Origin: an uncultured Lachnospiraceae bacterium | GTDB taxonomy: Bacteria > Bacillota > Clostridia > Lachnospirales > Lachnospiraceae | Length of the DNA stretch: 64,000 nt | NCBI GenBank assembly: GCA_934317845.1 | Contig: CAKRES010000013.1 | Location: forward strand, 20,374 to 84,373 | Direction of reading: 5' to 3' | Shown: positions 43,778 to 52,112 of the stretch, one piece after another | Position numbering within the stretch: position 1 is the first letter of the stretch | How the letters are laid out: each line of letters opens with the position of its first letter | The notes under the pieces: model-generated | What the model saw: only the letters and a program-made list of their open reading frames with translations | Database searches by the model: none | What the model was told of the DNA's origin: nothing | Program-made: the position numbers and the translations under genes

Positions 43778-46441
43778 TCATTTTTTTGTGCTTTTTACTG
43801 TGATAGTCTTCTTCACAGTTCGATTTCCATATTCCGGAAACATTGCTGTGATCGTTACCGTTCCTGCTTTTACCCCTTTTACGACTCCGGATTTGGAAAC
43901 TGTAGCCAGTTTGGTATTACTACTGCTCCAGCTTACCTGCTGTTTTGTCGTAGAAAGCTGTAAGGTAGATCCTACTTTCACGCTGCTGCCACCATTGATC
44001 GCCAGTTCCTTTCGAACGGTCACCTTTTTTTCAACCTGCTCGTTAGTTGCAACATCAGTTGCTGTCACTACTAGTGTTCCCAACGTTTTCGCCACATAAT
44101 TGTAACCGGTCGAAGCAGAGTTGACAGAGCCTCCTCTGGTTACTTCTGTTCCATTATCATCATATACTACATAAGTAAACTTGGCTGGTGCATTGGTTGT
44201 ATAAGAGAGGGTATCTCCCAGTGCCACATTTCCTCCTGATGTATTTACATAAGACATATGGAATGCACTCACTGCTATGCCGATCGTTTTGCTTTCCTTT
44301 GTAAGTGTGTGATTCAATTGAAGTGTTACATTTCCCAGACTTGTTGGAATCACCTGAAATGTGCCATTCCCCCCGGAAGAAACACTGGCACTTCCTGCTA
44401 CTACAGCACAATTCACCTGCGGATCATTGACCGCTATCATAACCGGATGTTTGAGGATCACACTGGTGGCAGAAACACTGGCATCCAGATGTTTGTACAC
44501 CTTCACACGCACTTGGCAGCTTGCATCCTGATAATAAACGGTAATTGCATGCTCCCCTTCTGGAAGAGCTGGAGAATAATCAGTTGTCCATCCCTGCACT
44601 GCTGCAGAAGAACCATCCTCATAGCTTGCCATCACCATCATACCTGTAGTATTCAAATTCTCACCCACAAAAGAGGGAACACTTGGACTATTGGCACTAA
44701 TAGAAATCAATTTCGGAGGCACAACAGTAATAATCATTGTTGTTTCAAAACCATTGTAGGAAACTACCACGGTACGATCTCCTACAGTGCGATCCTCTGA
44801 GTTATAATTTGTCGCAAATTCAGTGATCTTTTCACTGTTTCCATCTTCATACAACTGCACCACTTCTATTTCAGAACGATCCAACTCCCGTCCTGCCATA
44901 ACATTAGAACATGTCTTTGTCACCTTTATTCCAACTGCAGCTATCTTTCTGATTGATACTGCTACCTTTTGTGTCAATGTAATATCATCCTCTACATATT
45001 GGAATGTCAGCTCTTTTTCTCCTTCGTAATCGGAGATCACATAATCACTGATCCAATCTTGTGTTACTCGTTCCTCTCCATCAGAATATACAATCTTAAC
45101 CACATAATTATTTTGATTTAGCTCCTGACCAGCATATACGATTGGATTTTCACACTCCACAATCATGGAAACCGGCTTATGACTTTTTTGTTTTGCAGAG
45201 ATCACAGTGGAATACTCAGTTCCATTCACAGTATAGTAAAGTAACATCTTTACTGTTCCATCTGCCTCCTCCACACTTCCGATCCGGATGTCAGAAGCAT
45301 CTACAAGACCTGTAGAACCATCTTCATAAGTAACAAGGATCTTTATTTTAGAAACATCCACACCATCTTCCTTATATAGAACACCTCCGCTATAACTAGC
45401 ATCAATACTCTGAATAGAAAGAACACTGACCGGAATAAATACAGAGGTGGTAATATTGCTTGTAGGATGCGTCACCACAACATTTAAGGTTCCCTTTTCC
45501 TTTGCAACAACATTAGAAAGAGTATACTCCTGCGTATTTAATGTCTTTGTAGATCCATCATTATAAACAGCCGTCACCGAAAAATCATTATTTCCTACTG
45601 CCTGTCCGACAGCTAACGGACCACCTAAATACGTTGCCTGTAATGCTGTTACTTTCTTTTTTTCTGCTTTCACTTTTATCGAACAACGATACTCCTTATA
45701 CTTGACAGCAATTGTATTCTCTCCCTCTTTGGCAAGCTGTGCTGATTCTATGGTATACCCTGTTATCTTTTTCTTCTTACCGCTTTTATACACTGCCTTT
45801 ACAAGCAAATCAGATTTATCAACAGCATTTCCCACATAGGCGGCAGAACGCATAAATTGCGCCTGAACAGACTTTATTCCATCCTTTTTGACTGTAATCT
45901 TTTTCTTGACGGTCAATCCTCCTGCTTTGGCAATAAGTGTGATCTTTCCTGTCTTCTTTGCCTTTAATACCCCTTTTTTTGATATGGTCGCCTTCTTTTT
46001 ATCCGAAACCTTCCATTTCACGAAAGCCGCATTGGTTTTAAACTGATACTTTCCAGATACATATACCGTTTTCTTTCCGGATATTTTCAACTTTTCCACT
46101 TTTACAGTCATGATCTGATCAATTTTTGTTCTCTTATTTTTAGTCACATAACGAACCACATTGGCTTTTCCTTTTTTCTTTCCAGTTATTACACCGTTGG
46201 ACGATACACTGGCCACCCTCGGATTGCTGGAACGATAAGTATATACGGTCTGATTTTTTGACTTGGCGATCAGACTCCGGTTATTTGCTCCGATCACCAG
46301 CACCTTTTCCATGGCGGTCTTTGCCTGAACCCGCATCACAGGTGCATTTTTTGGAACGATCGTTCCAACTAGCATAAGCATGACCATTCCTATCGCAATG
46401 CCTCTCGTCACCCTCTTTTTTTCTATACTGCTGTTACACAT
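43778..46441 (-). CDS. Secreted multi-domain bacterial Ig-like (BIG2/BIG3) protein
   Basis: This 887-residue protein has a signal peptide (RVTRGIAIGMVMLMLVGTIV). BIG2-type modules lie at the N-terminus (SSNPRVASVSSNGVITGKKK) and C-terminus (SWSSSNTKLATVSKSGVV, then VKAGTVTITA). About six BIG3-like modules fill the middle, each with a segment like YNDGSTKTL, YEDGSTGLVD or YSDGEERVT. No LPXTG motif, SLH repeat, enzymatic domain or C-terminal membrane helix is visible. It is probably an extracellular structural or adhesive protein. Its start overlaps the stop of the upstream anchored protein by 8 bp, with AGGAGG ahead, so the two are co-expressed. Confidence 0.85.
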   Translation of the reverse strand: MCNSSIEKKRVTRGIAIGMVMLMLVGTIVPKNAPVMRVQAKTAMEKVLVIGANNRSLIAKSKNQTVYTYRSSNPRVASVSSNGVITGKKKGKANVVRYVTKNKRTKIDQIMTVKVEKLKISGKKTVYVSGKYQFKTNAAFVKWKVSDKKKATISKKGVLKAKKTGKITLIAKAGGLTVKKKITVKKDGIKSVQAQFMRSAAYVGNAVDKSDLLVKAVYKSGKKKKITGYTIESAQLAKEGENTIAVKYKEYRCSIKVKAEKKKVTALQATYLGGPLAVGQAVGNNDFSVTAVYNDGSTKTLNTQEYTLSNVVAKEKGTLNVVVTHPTSNITTSVFIPVSVLSIQSIDASYSGGVLYKEDGVDVSKIKILVTYEDGSTGLVDASDIRIGSVEEADGTVKMLLYYTVNGTEYSTVISAKQKSHKPVSMIVECENPIVYAGQELNQNNYVVKIVYSDGEERVTQDWISDYVISDYEGEKELTFQYVEDDITLTQKVAVSIRKIAAVGIKVTKTCSNVMAGRELDRSEIEVVQLYEDGNSEKITEFATNYNSEDRTVGDRTVVVSYNGFETTMIITVVPPKLISISANSPSVPSFVGENLNTTGMMVMASYEDGSSAAVQGWTTDYSPALPEGEHAITVYYQDASCQVRVKVYKHLDASVSATSVILKHPVMIAVNDPQVNCAVVAGSASVSSGGNGTFQVIPTSLGNVTLQLNHTLTKESKTIGIAVSAFHMSYVNTSGGNVALGDTLSYTTNAPAKFTYVVYDDNGTEVTRGGSVNSASTGYNYVAKTLGTLVVTATDVATNEQVEKKVTVRKELAINGGSSVKVGSTLQLSTTKQQVSWSSSNTKLATVSKSGVVKGVKAGTVTITAMFPEYGNRTVKKTITVKSTKK

Positions 46442-47435
46442 TTTTCTTCCTCCTTTGCTTCATCCACTCTTTTACTAATAAACTTACACCAAACAACACA
46501 ACCACGACACAGGAGGGAAACATCCATCCTCCCTTGCGAATTTCCTTTTTCTTTTCCGGTATTACGATCGTTTGTTCCTCACTGGCTTCATTTCCTGCTG
46601 CATCTACCGCCTGAAGACGTATCGCATATTCGCCCGGTGTTTTTACAGAACCAGCTGTTACTTCCTGCTCATTTACATAACAGGTAACCTCTACCGGGCT
46701 TTGGTCTGTCACAGCCTGTTCTTTCCATTCCTTTATAGATAAGATCACCTCCTTTTTCTTTGGCATCTGGAATGATATGACAGGCGGGGTTTTATCAATC
46801 TGAAAAGTTCGGGATTCCAAAAGACTTTTTGTCTCATTGACCTGATCGTAAATAGCAAGCTGATACTGCCCTTCTTCTGTCACAGTATCCTCTGCGATCA
46901 TGGTTGCACCTGTCATCTGTAAACCTATCTCCTTTTTTACTTTCCACTGCTGTTCTCTACACTCCAACAGCTGAATGGAAAGATCCGGTTTTGACGCTGG
47001 TGCAAGTACTCGTAGAGAAACATCCTCTTTATAGTATTCCTGATCCGTAACTCCCTCTATCGTGATCTCATCCTGCTTCTGTTCTGTCTCTGTTTCATCC
47101 TCTTGCACTTCCTGCACTGTTTCTTCTGTTGTTTCCTCACTGCTTTTCTCTTTCTCTTTTTTTTCCATCTCTGTTGTAGAAGCAATTTCTGCAGTCTCTG
47201 CCATTTGCGTTGTTGCCACAGCATTTGTTGTCACTTCCGATGACAGAGTAGAAGAATTCTTTCTCTTTCCTGAAGAAGTTTGTTTTGACTCCTGCTCATA
47301 AAGGATACTTTCTTCTCCATTCCCATAAAGCTGTCTGTCACTCAATCCTTCTGCACAGGTATTTTTTCCCTCCAACAAAACAACAATCAGAACGATCATA
47401 CTAAACAGACACCATAGCCGCTTTCTCTTTTCCAT
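46434..47435 (-). CDS. Membrane-anchored surface protein with Ser/Thr/Glu-rich stalk and Ig-like domain
   Basis: The 333-residue protein has an N-terminal signal sequence (LWCLFSMIVLIVVLLEG). A low-complexity Thr/Glu/Lys region follows (about residues 50-120). One or two beta-sandwich segments come next (TIEGVTDQEYYKEDVSLRV, then a region ending in VEVTCYVNEQEVTAG and GEYAIRLQAVDAAGNEASE). A C-terminal membrane helix (MFPSCVVVVLFGVSLLV) is followed by basic residues. It looks like a single-pass anchored surface protein. The Ig-like secreted protein follows with an 8-bp overlap, suggesting that the two interact. AGGAGGTG precedes the ATG. Confidence 0.75.
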   Translation of the reverse strand: MEKRKRLWCLFSMIVLIVVLLEGKNTCAEGLSDRQLYGNGEESILYEQESKQTSSGKRKNSSTLSSEVTTNAVATTQMAETAEIASTTEMEKKEKEKSSEETTEETVQEVQEDETETEQKQDEITIEGVTDQEYYKEDVSLRVLAPASKPDLSIQLLECREQQWKVKKEIGLQMTGATMIAEDTVTEEGQYQLAIYDQVNETKSLLESRTFQIDKTPPVISFQMPKKKEVILSIKEWKEQAVTDQSPVEVTCYVNEQEVTAGSVKTPGEYAIRLQAVDAAGNEASEEQTIVIPEKKKEIRKGGWMFPSCVVVVLFGVSLLVKEWMKQRRKKNV

Positions 47436-47767
47436 GAAAACACCTCCTGTTTTTATTCTGTTTTGAATCCAGATCAGATCAACGGGTTTCCTACACTATA
47501 GAGTACAAAGAAAATAAGAGGTCCGATTTCAATTTAGATTATAAAAAGTGAGATTAGATATTGATCAAATATAGATCCAAAACAGAGATTCCTTTTGGAA
47601 ACAACATTATCGTAGCACGAGAAAAGTAAGACTGTCCAACAACGATTTGTTGTATTTTTTAACAACCTGTGGTTGTCACTGTCGAAAAAACTGTCTCCCT
47701 TCTTTTTTGAAAAGATATAGAATACATAAGGGTTTTCCTGTTATTTTCACCTTTTTTCCACAAAAAA
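47436..47767. other. Intergenic region upstream of the Ig-like pair
   Basis: About 330 AT-rich bases without a plausible gene. A perfect inverted repeat ACAACC-TGT-GGTTGT lies at 47662-47676 and a smaller one (CAACA/TGTTG) nearby at 47639-47652. A TATAAT is readable on the minus strand near 47538, but without a convincing -35. Confidence 0.4.
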
Positions 47768-47794
47768 AGAACTGTCGAAACCTTCGACAGTTCT
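47768..47794 (-). terminator. Terminator of thrC
   Basis: AGAACTGTCGAA and TTCGACAGTTCT form a 12-bp stem with a 3-base loop, followed on the minus strand by a T run. Confidence 0.85.
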
Positions 47795-47824
47795 TCTACA
47801 CACTCTCTTTTAAAAGGATATAAC

Positions 47825-49312
47825 TTAAATATTTAAAATACGTTTGACCTGTGCACACATATCCTTGGCATCTACTACAGTATCATGTAATACCGGAGCC
47901 GTACGAATATCTTCAATTGCCTGAGGTACTGCAACTTTTGACAAACGATTCAACTCATCCACCAGTTCAAAGTCCGTTTTGACGTCATAGGCAGGATCAA
48001 TAGCATCCATTACGCTTCTCGTGAACTTATATGGACTTGCGGTAGAAGCAATTACGGTAGGTGTGGTATCCTTCGTATCTGCAACATACTGCTCATATAC
48101 ATGAGCGGCTACCGCTGTATGGGTGTCAATAATGTAATCATCCTGCTTGTAGATCTTAGCGATCACTTCAGCAGTCTCCTTCTCTGTTGCATAACCGCCA
48201 ACAAATTCAGAAAGTGCAGCTTTCATTTCCTCTGTGATCGTGTACTTTCCTTCTCCCTTTAACTGCTCCATAAATGCAGCATTCTTTTTGGCATCATTTC
48301 CTGCAATCTTATAAATCAGACGCTCTAAGTTGCTGGAGATCAGGATATCCATAGATGGAGAAGTCGTCAAGATAAATTCACGGTTACGATCGTAACAGCC
48401 CGTCTCAAAGAAATCAAATAATACTTTATTTTCATTGGAAGCACAGATAAATTTCTTGATCGGAAGTCCCATCTGTTTCGCATAATAAGAAGCCAGAATG
48501 TTACCAAAATTACCCGTTGGAACAACAACATTCATTTCTTCTCCTGCCTTTAATGTACCTTTTTTCACAAGCTGCGCATAAGCATACACATAATAAACAA
48601 TCTGTGGAACCAGACGGCCAATATTAATGGAATTAGCAGAAGAAAACTGGTAGCCAGCCTCATCCATAACCTTTGCAAGCTCTTTGTCGTTAAACATATT
48701 CTTAACGCCTGTCTGTGCATCATCAAAGTTACCGTGGATACCTACCACATATGTGTTCTCACCACGCTGTGTCACCATCTGCTTTTCCTGGATCGGACTT
48801 ACGCCTGATTTCGGATAAAATACAATGATCTTGGTTCCAGGAACATCTTGAAAACCTGCTAATGCAGCCTTACCGGTATCACCACTCGTTGCTGTTAAGA
48901 TTACGATCTCATTTTTCACATGATTTTTCTTGGCAGAAGTTGTTAGAAGGTATGGCAGAATAGAAAGTGCCATGTCCTTAAACGCAATCGTTGCTCCGTG
49001 GAACAATTCCAGGAAATGTGCTCCATCTGCCTCATGCATTGCAGCAATCTCCGGAATATCAAATTTCTTATCGTAAGCACTGTTAATACAATGTTTTAAC
49101 TCTTCCTCGGTAAAATCTGTGAGGAATTCTTTCATAACAACATAAGCAATCTCCTGATAACTCATCTTTGTCAGATCCTCTAACGATACCTGTAAGGAAG
49201 GAATCTGCTCTGGTGCGTATAAACCTCCATCATTGGCAAGGCCCTTTAAAATTGCTTCTGATGCGGTAACGCGTTCCTCATTGTTTCTCGTGCTTTTGTA
49301 CATTAAATCCAT
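47825..49312 (-). CDS. thrC: Threonine synthase
   Basis: A PLP enzyme converting O-phosphohomoserine to threonine. The 495-residue protein is of the long class. PLP binding is at the lysine in HGATIAFKDMALSILP, and the phosphate loop appears in VVPTGNFGNILASYYAKQMG. ILTATSGDTGKAALAGF is also conserved. The ATG at 49312 follows AAGGGTG; a later ATG (49303) is possible. It stands alone, with its own promoter and terminator; hom and thrB are not nearby. Confidence 0.95.
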   Translation of the reverse strand: MDLMYKSTRNNEERVTASEAILKGLANDGGLYAPEQIPSLQVSLEDLTKMSYQEIAYVVMKEFLTDFTEEELKHCINSAYDKKFDIPEIAAMHEADGAHFLELFHGATIAFKDMALSILPYLLTTSAKKNHVKNEIVILTATSGDTGKAALAGFQDVPGTKIIVFYPKSGVSPIQEKQMVTQRGENTYVVGIHGNFDDAQTGVKNMFNDKELAKVMDEAGYQFSSANSINIGRLVPQIVYYVYAYAQLVKKGTLKAGEEMNVVVPTGNFGNILASYYAKQMGLPIKKFICASNENKVLFDFFETGCYDRNREFILTTSPSMDILISSNLERLIYKIAGNDAKKNAAFMEQLKGEGKYTITEEMKAALSEFVGGYATEKETAEVIAKIYKQDDYIIDTHTAVAAHVYEQYVADTKDTTPTVIASTASPYKFTRSVMDAIDPAYDVKTDFELVDELNRLSKVAVPQAIEDIRTAPVLHDTVVDAKDMCAQVKRILNI

Positions 49313-49369
49313 ATCAGTCACCCTTCATTTCATTCAAGTTTATGGCAAACCGCCATGCTAATCGGCATT

Positions 49370-49398
49370 ATTGTATCATACAATACAAAATAATTCAA
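49370..49398 (-). promoter_or_regulatory. Promoter of thrC
   Basis: TTGAAT (49398-49393) and TACAAT (49375-49370) with a 17-bp spacer on the minus strand. Confidence 0.65.
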
Positions 49399-49413
49399 TT
49401 CCCGGAAACTGAT

Positions 49414-50052
49414 TTACCATTCATATCCATAAAAAGAATGTCCGCCACAATCAAAAAGATATTGGAGTTTTCCATCAAACCACTGTCTGGCTTCACTGTT
49501 TGCTGTTGCGCGATTTAAAAAAAACAATGCTCCCTGACTTTCGTCTTTCCCTTCCAGCACTGCGGCAACCGCCCGTTTCGTTGCTTTGGTAACTTGCACA
49601 GAATAAAATCTTCCGTCCTCTGTCGGAGAAAACTGTGCCGTTCCCTCCTGCGTTTTCTGAAATACAACTTCTCTTACCGTATCCGGAAAATGCTCGTCTG
49701 CCACCCGATTCAACACAACATTTGCCACCATCTGTTTACTTTTACTGGATCCTCCTGTTGCCTCGGCTTCCACAATCTGAAGCAGAATATCATAATCTTC
49801 TTTGGAAAGCATAAGATTTCTGACCTGATCCAATTTCTGTGTCTCTACCGCAGCCATTGCCGTTACAACCTCCTGCGTTGTACTTTCTACCTGCTCCTGC
49901 TGCTTAGACCATTCTTCCCGACAGGAAAATGTTCCCTCAGATATTGATACAAACACACGCTTCTGCTCCTGCTCTTCTACGGGATAAGTCAATATTGCCA
50001 GTATGCACAAAAGACCAACCCCCAAAAAAGCCAGAAGGTTTGATTCCCTCAT
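49414..50052 (-). CDS. SleB-type cell-wall hydrolase
   Basis: The 212-residue protein has an N-terminal hydrophobic segment (LLAFLGVGLLCILAILTYPV). A linker rich in Glu and Gln leads to a C-terminal hydrolase_2 domain: LLQIVEAEATGGSSKSKQMV, ANVVLNRVADEHFP, FSPTEDGRFYSV, GALFFLNRATA and CGGHSFYGYEW. The Glu in VEAEA is the expected catalytic acid. The family covers spore-cortex lytic enzymes and vegetative wall hydrolases. Without YpeB or spore genes nearby, the sporulation role is open. It is divergent from the AP2-like gene. Confidence 0.88.
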   Translation of the reverse strand: MRESNLLAFLGVGLLCILAILTYPVEEQEQKRVFVSISEGTFSCREEWSKQQEQVESTTQEVVTAMAAVETQKLDQVRNLMLSKEDYDILLQIVEAEATGGSSKSKQMVANVVLNRVADEHFPDTVREVVFQKTQEGTAQFSPTEDGRFYSVQVTKATKRAVAAVLEGKDESQGALFFLNRATANSEARQWFDGKLQYLFDCGGHSFYGYEW

Positions 50053-50161
50053 TGAATATTATTTCCTCCTATCTTGTCCCAAAACAAAAAATCCGCCTTT
50101 CTTTTATGATATGCATCTGTTACAATATTTATACTAAAAAGATTTATTTAAGAGGTTTTTT

Positions 50162-50953
50162 ATGGGTAAAACAGGAGTATTTCAAGCACGCAAAAAAGAC
50201 AATACCGTATATTACCGAAGTTCCATCACATACAAGGGAAAACATATCAGTTTAGGGAGCTTTCCAACGGAAGAAGATGCTTCTGCAGCCTACGAAGAAG
50301 CAGTCATGCTGCTGCGTTCCCAGTTGTCTTTAGAACAGACTTTTTCTCACTCCTATCACCTGCCCTTTGCAAAAATAGTTAGCCTCATCAATTACCGGGA
50401 TCATGGCATTTATCTTCGCAATCCCATCTACCTGCAGGAGAAATTTTTCTACTATTATCTGGATGAAAAAACACCATTGAAGTTTGATATTGATGATCTG
50501 TTCTATTATTCCACCCATAAGATCCAGCGACGCGGAGGGTATCTTTTTGTATCAGACTATGGCATGCAGGTCAACATTTATTCCCGCTATGGTATAAAAA
50601 ACTACAGTGTCTGTGGAAAAGATTATCGCCATGTAAATATGGATGAATATGATTTTACTTATGCAAATCTCGAAGTGATCTGTGCATATTATGGCGTAAC
50701 CAGCATATTAAAAAATGGAAAACGGATCTATAAAAGCCAGATCCATTTAAATGGGAACTATCTGATCGGTTACTATGATACCGCAGAGGATGCTGCCATT
50801 GCTTATAATAAAGCAGTAGACATCGTCACAAAAAAAGGATGCAGCCGTTCGTTTCCAAACAACTACATCCTTACTTATTCCGCTTCTGAATATGCCAGAC
50901 GCTACCTTGAAATTAAGATACGCGACCGTATCCTCACGTGGCAGCCTTCTTAA
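50162..50953 (+). CDS. AP2-like DNA-binding protein with a degenerate HNH-like core
   Basis: The 263-residue protein contains two AP2-like segments. Residues 6-47 include YRSSITYKGKHISLGSF followed by TEEDASAAYEEA. Residues 185-222 include IYKSQIHLNGNYLIGYYDT followed by AEDAAIAYNKA. Between them, DYRHVNMDEYDFTYANLEVI (residues 154-173) parallels the VDHINGNxLDNRxxNLR stretch of HNH homing endonucleases, but the upstream HR motif is absent. This suggests a former AP2-HNH endonuclease kept as a DNA-binding protein. AGAGG precedes the ATG by six bases. It converges on, and overlaps by 20 bp, a gene of unknown function. Confidence 0.7.
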   Translation: MGKTGVFQARKKDNTVYYRSSITYKGKHISLGSFPTEEDASAAYEEAVMLLRSQLSLEQTFSHSYHLPFAKIVSLINYRDHGIYLRNPIYLQEKFFYYYLDEKTPLKFDIDDLFYYSTHKIQRRGGYLFVSDYGMQVNIYSRYGIKNYSVCGKDYRHVNMDEYDFTYANLEVICAYYGVTSILKNGKRIYKSQIHLNGNYLIGYYDTAEDAAIAYNKAVDIVTKKGCSRSFPNNYILTYSASEYARRYLEIKIRDRILTWQPS

Positions 50954-51653
50954 TAGAGGCATTCTCATCACACCACTTCAGCATGTCGCGAATCAGTTCA
51001 CGGCTGGTATAATGATGTTGCTCTAGCAGATCTTCCTCGCTAAAACGTTCTGTCTGACAGGAGATCATAAGATTCCGAAGATTCATGATCACTTTCTGCT
51101 TCGTATGATCATCAAAACAACAGAAAATCGTCTGTGTACGATCCGGCAATACCATCATGATCGATTCTACCATCTCAGCTACCAGATTACACTCCTGATA
51201 CTGACTCAATAAATAAAATACCTTGTCACGCTCTTCTCGTGGAATTCCTGCATGTCTTGCAATAATACCGCGATAACGTAAAAGTGCATCCTTGTATCCA
51301 ACATGGTAGCGGTATATTCCATATTCATCAAACGCTTCCATGCAAATGTCCATATAATACTTCTTCTTATACTGGGGAAGTCCATCAAACAATGCTTCCA
51401 TCTCAAGTGTTCCCAAATGCTCCTTATCCCAATATACCATGGAAAACACCCAATACACCACGATCGCCAGCTTATAATCATCTACCACATTGCTATCATT
51501 GGCGAATTTAAACAACATTTTCACCTTTGTGGAAAGATACTTATAATCTTCTTCGGTAAGCGCAAGATCACTCAACACTACAATGGAGGACACTTGCTTC
51601 ATTAGTCTTTTTTGAATTTCATCTAATGACAGATGTTCACTGGAAAAGCTCAT
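50934..51653 (-). CDS. Uncharacterised cytoplasmic protein
   Basis: A 239-residue soluble, largely helical protein with no signal peptide or membrane segment and no motif I recognise. The middle carries YYMDICMEAFDEYGIYRYHV, and the C-terminal third has a run rich in Met and Leu (EMVESIMMVLPDRTQTIFCC). The gene has a strong GGAGG site and normal codon use for its surroundings. Its last 20 bp overlap the end of the AP2-like gene on the other strand. Next to rnpB, it is not part of any visible operon. Confidence 0.7.
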   Translation of the reverse strand: MSFSSEHLSLDEIQKRLMKQVSSIVVLSDLALTEEDYKYLSTKVKMLFKFANDSNVVDDYKLAIVVYWVFSMVYWDKEHLGTLEMEALFDGLPQYKKKYYMDICMEAFDEYGIYRYHVGYKDALLRYRGIIARHAGIPREERDKVFYLLSQYQECNLVAEMVESIMMVLPDRTQTIFCCFDDHTKQKVIMNLRNLMISCQTERFSEEDLLEQHHYTSRELIRDMLKWCDENASIKKAAT

Positions 51654-51747
51654 CTAAATTCCTCCTTTCCAATAAAAAAAGTAGCAAATATAACCAAATT
51701 TCTATGATTATTTTACTACTTTTTGTCTCACTTGTCAAAAAAATAAA

Positions 51748-52093
51748 TCAGGCCGGACGATAAGCCGGGTTATGTCGTGAATGATCATCTATCTAGGCTG
51801 CCTGTTACCAGACAGCTCAAGCGACCTACCTTGAAACGTGACGGGCCGCCACATGGTTTCGTTTTGGTCTTGCTTCGAGTGGGGTTTACATCCGCCCATC
51901 CTGTTACCAGAATGGCGGTGAGCTCTTACCTCACCGTTTCACCCTTACCAGCAGACGCTGGCGGTTCTTTTCTGTTGCACTAGCCTGGGAGTTACCTCCA
52001 CCGGACGTTATCCGGCACCCTGCCCTTTGAAGCCCGGACTTTCCTCACCTGCCACCTTGCGGTTTGACAGCCGCGATCATTTATCCGGCCTGA
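51748..52093 (-). ncRNA. rnpB: RNase P RNA, type A
   Basis: The catalytic RNA that cuts 5' leaders from pre-tRNA. On the minus strand the conserved GAGGAAAGTCCGGGC segment is near the 5' end. AGGCCGGATAA at the start pairs with TTATCGTCCGGCCT at the end. The universal core around GAGGTAAGAGCTCACCG is present. The T-rich sequence after the closing stem (ATTTATTTTTTTGAC) can terminate it. The length of about 345 bases is normal. Confidence 0.95.
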
Positions 52094-52112
52094 TCTTATT
52101 CTATACCTATTA

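Noticed and set aside
47436..47820. Small gene upstream of the Ig-like pair
   Set aside because: No frame with a start, ribosome site and reasonable composition was found on either strand.
51777..51983. Open frame across the RNase P RNA gene
   Set aside because: The sequence is explained by conserved RNase P RNA structure on the minus strand; no ribosome site precedes the frame.
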